NCBI RefSeq assembly: GCF_016019885.1
Contig: NZ_JAEANY010000002.1
Location: 558,001 to 622,000 of the forward strand
Direction of reading: 5' to 3'
Source: Aurantiacibacter sediminis
Lineage (GTDB): Bacteria > Pseudomonadota > Alphaproteobacteria > Sphingomonadales > Sphingomonadaceae
Length of the DNA stretch: 64,000 bases
Positions 62,092 to 64,000 of this stretch are shown piece after piece. Numbering within the stretch: position 1 is the stretch's first letter; each line of letters starts with the position of its first letter. The translations under genes and the position numbers were made by a program. A model generated the notes under the pieces. That model was not told the origin of the DNA and ran no database searches. It saw only the letters and a program-made list of their open reading frames with translations.

Positions 62092-62987
62092 GCGACGCGC
62101 CCGACCTTATCGAGGTGTGGCGCACCCATCTGGCTGTAGCGCAGCGCAAATCTCCGCATACGGTCCGCGCCTATGCCAGCGCAGCGGCGCGCCTAACCCG
62201 ACGCTTGCAACTCACCGACTGGAACGGTGTCGCCACGCTCACCACGCGCGATTTACGCGGTCAATTGGCGAGTAGGAGAGCCGATGGCCTCGGCAATGTT
62301 TCTGCCGCTCGCGAATTATCGGCGCTCAAGAGCTTCGTCGCCTATGCACGTGAGCAAGTGGGCGCCGATCCCGGCACTGCCCCCCGCGTTCGCGGTCCCC
62401 GCATCAAAAAGGGCTTGCCACGTCCGGTCACTCCCGATGAAGCGAGCGCAATGGTTGAGGTCGTTGCCGATATGGCGGCGGAGGGCTGGACGGGTCTTCG
62501 CGATGCTGCGGTGCTATTGCTCATGTATGGCGCCGGATTGCGGATTGCGGAGGCGCTTTCGCTTCGAGGTGGCGATTTTCCGCTTGGCGAGACGCTAGTC
62601 GTTACCGGCAAGGGCAACAAGCAGCGCGTCGTTCCCCTGCTCCCCATCGTGCGCGACGCGGTGGAGAAATATGCGCGCGAATGCCCCTTCGATCTAGTCG
62701 AAGACGGTCCGCTGTTCCGCGGCGTCAAAGGTGGTGCGCTCAGCCAGGGCATGGTGCAGAAGGCGATGGCAAGGGCTCGCAAGGGGCTTGGCCTTCCAGA
62801 CACTGCCACGCCCCACGCCCTGCGCCATAGCTTCGCAACGCATCTCCTGGGATCGGGAGCCGATCTCAGGAGCCTGCAGGAATTGCTCGGCCATGCGAGC
62901 CTTGGCTCAACGCAAATCTATACCAAGGTCGATGCGGCCAAGATGCTCGAAGCCTATCGCTCAGCCCATCCGCGCGAGAGCGATTAG
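62088..62987 (+). CDS. xerC: Tyrosine recombinase XerC
   Basis: Site-specific recombinase resolving chromosome dimers at dif, 299 residues. N-terminal SAM-like core-binding domain (1-100), catalytic domain with YGAGLRIAEALSLRGGD (first Arg), TPHALRHSFATHLLGSGADL (His-x-x-Arg), LQELLGHASLGSTQIYTKV (His and nucleophile Tyr). No dif site was recognised nearby and no integrase-like flanking att repeat, so housekeeping XerC is favoured over a mobile-element integrase. Its 3' end overlaps the convergent DedA gene by four bases. Confidence 0.93.
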   Translation: MSDAPDLIEVWRTHLAVAQRKSPHTVRAYASAAARLTRRLQLTDWNGVATLTTRDLRGQLASRRADGLGNVSAARELSALKSFVAYAREQVGADPGTAPRVRGPRIKKGLPRPVTPDEASAMVEVVADMAAEGWTGLRDAAVLLLMYGAGLRIAEALSLRGGDFPLGETLVVTGKGNKQRVVPLLPIVRDAVEKYARECPFDLVEDGPLFRGVKGGALSQGMVQKAMARARKGLGLPDTATPHALRHSFATHLLGSGADLRSLQELLGHASLGSTQIYTKVDAAKMLEAYRSAHPRESD

Positions 62988-63598
62988 CCATTTTCTCGCT
63001 CTGCCCGCGGTACCCATGTCATCACGCGCCAAATGTACCCGATCACCGTCAGCACAATCAGGCCGATAATGACCCAGCCGAGCACGTCCTGAGATTCTTC
63101 CAATTGCCTGCTGATCCACGCGCCGCCACCGATCAGCGCGGCATTCCAAATTAGCGACCCGGCAAAGGTAAAGCTGAGGAATTTCCAGATCGGCATGTGC
63201 ACCAGCCCGGCAGGCAGCGAGATAATCGTGCGCAGGAACGGGCTGAAGCGCAGGGCAAAGACGACCCAGTGGCCGCGCCGCGCGAAGAAATCCTGTCCCT
63301 TTTCGATATCTCGCCATTCGACGGTGAGCCAACGCCCCCACTTGTCGACCAACGGCTCCAGCCGCTCGTACCCGTATTTGTCGCCGAGCCAGTACCAGAA
63401 GTAATTGCCGACAACCGTGCCCGTCGTGCCGATAATCAGCAGCGGCCAGAAATGCATATCGCCGCGATCGACAAGGATCCCGCCAATGCCCATGATGACT
63501 TCGCTGGGCACGGGCGGAATGACGTTTTCCAACACCATCAGCAGGAATATGCCGAAATAGCCGCTCCGCGCGATCAGATCGATGATGAACTCGTGCAT
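62984..63598 (-). CDS. DedA family membrane protein
   Basis: A 204-residue inner-membrane protein with the SNARE-associated (VTT) domain. LENVIPPVPSEVIMGIGGIL near the N-terminus, GTVVGNYFWYWLGDKYGYER, then FFARRGHWVVFALRFSPFLR (DedA signature with RFxPxxR) and about four membrane segments. DedA proteins are implicated in undecaprenyl-phosphate or phospholipid flipping. Convergent with xerC; gshB reads the same way 34 bases upstream. Confidence 0.93.
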   Translation of the reverse strand: MHEFIIDLIARSGYFGIFLLMVLENVIPPVPSEVIMGIGGILVDRGDMHFWPLLIIGTTGTVVGNYFWYWLGDKYGYERLEPLVDKWGRWLTVEWRDIEKGQDFFARRGHWVVFALRFSPFLRTIISLPAGLVHMPIWKFLSFTFAGSLIWNAALIGGGAWISRQLEESQDVLGWVIIGLIVLTVIGYIWRVMTWVPRAERENG

Positions 63599-63632
63599 GG
63601 CTGACCAACGCGCTGCCGCGCGGATGGTTCAC

Positions 63633-64000
63633 TCACATCGCGGCGTGCCGTGCTTCCAGCGCGTCCCAAATCATCCCGGCGGTGTCGGTATTGTTGAATT
63701 TGTCGATGGCGACGATGCCGGTGGGAGAGGTCACGTTGATCTCGGTCAACCATTCGCCACCGATTACGTCTATGCCGACGAAAGTCAGTCCGCGGCGTTT
63801 CAGGTCGGGTCCCATTGCATCGCAAATTTCCCATTCGCGCGGAGTAAGTTCGGTCGCTTCGGCTGAGCCGCCTTGTGCAAGGTTCGAGCGGAATTCGCCC
63901 TCGCCCGGCTTGCGATTGATCGCGCCCGCCACCACGCCATCAACCAGCACGATACGCTTGTCGCCTTTGGACACGCCGGGAAGGAAAGGCTGGACCATAT
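63633..64000 (-). CDS. gshB: Glutathione synthetase, C-terminal part
   Basis: The C-terminal 122 residues of an ATP-grasp glutathione synthetase; the frame continues beyond the right edge. Visible: [40 protein letters not shown], and [20 protein letters not shown] with the metal-binding Glu/Asn, then a helix ending in ARHAAM. It makes glutathione from gamma-glutamylcysteine and glycine. Confidence 0.94.
   Translation of the reverse strand, partial: MVQPFLPGVSKGDKRIVLVDGVVAGAINRKPGEGEFRSNLAQGGSAEATELTPREWEICDAMGPDLKRRGLTFVGIDVIGGEWLTEINVTSPTGIVAIDKFNNTDTAGMIWDALEARHAAM

Noticed and set aside
62088-62987. Integrase of a mobile element
   Set aside because: The tyrosine recombinase is in a coupled housekeeping operon (rph-rdgB-hemW) with no att repeats or cargo genes, so XerC fits better.

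Overview
This window is chromosomal core DNA of an alphaproteobacterium, most likely a sphingomonad of the Erythrobacteraceae type. Evidence: fused IspDF, paired NtrBC/NtrYX kinase-regulator systems directly downstream of dusB, a double-domain Hfq, a PhaR regulator, an hrcA-grpE pair and a separate dnaK-dnaJ pair, an E2 gene (pdhC) grouped with lpdA, and roughly 60% G+C by eye. No insertion sequence, prophage, CRISPR array, integron, rRNA or plasmid function was found. Genes are tightly packed with many 1-4 base stop/start overlaps, and no gap reaches 300 bases. No obviously new multi-gene defence or biosynthetic system is present; the interesting points are smaller ones inside otherwise ordinary genes.

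Layout. 1-4202 (minus): cell-shape operon mreB-mreC-mreD-mrdA, cut by the left edge. 4387-6701 (plus): mutL and a small lipoprotein. 6714-10278 (minus): DUF1206 membrane protein, NYN/OST-HTH protein, then a translationally coupled bicarbonate module sbtA / PII-like / beta-carbonic anhydrase. 10362-11770 (plus): lipA and a RatA/COQ10-like START protein. 11731-13394 (minus): CinA-C amidase and ispDF. 13469-22758 (plus): dusB-ntrB-ntrC, ntrY-ntrX, tandem hfq, hflX. 22755-31765 (minus): mazG, a 58-residue membrane protein, MBL-fold hydrolase, tatD, metG, holB, tmk, a PBP5-type carboxypeptidase, a degenerate RlpA-like SPOR lipoprotein and a MltB-type transglycosylase.

31901-31990 is tRNA-Ser(UGA), followed by a small unknown gene. 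32382-36012 (minus) reads pdhC, two tiny membrane proteins, a thioesterase, lpdA. 36157-36609 is a universal stress protein. 36724-49063 (minus): peroxiredoxin-like protein, rnr, M28 peptidase, DUF805 protein, proS, phaR, alr, an MHS-type transporter, a Fe-S scaffold, cvpA and radA. 49173-51485 is a patatin-like DUF3376 protein. 51512-54660 (minus) is dnaK-dnaJ behind a very good sigma-32 promoter. 54830-55848 is a PCu(A)C copper chaperone plus an HExxH protein; then an OmpW protein and a secreted two-repeat protein read divergently. 57879-59533 is hrcA-grpE (minus), 59588-62987 is rph-rdgB-hemW-xerC (plus), and 62984-64000 holds a DedA protein and the 3' end of gshB.

Themes: envelope growth and remodelling (mre/mrdA, carboxypeptidase, lytic enzymes, alr), nitrogen/redox sensing (NtrBC, NtrYX) with RNA-level control (Hfq, HflX), protein quality control (DnaK, DnaJ, GrpE, HrcA), and central carbon metabolism (E2, E3, PhaR, bicarbonate uptake).
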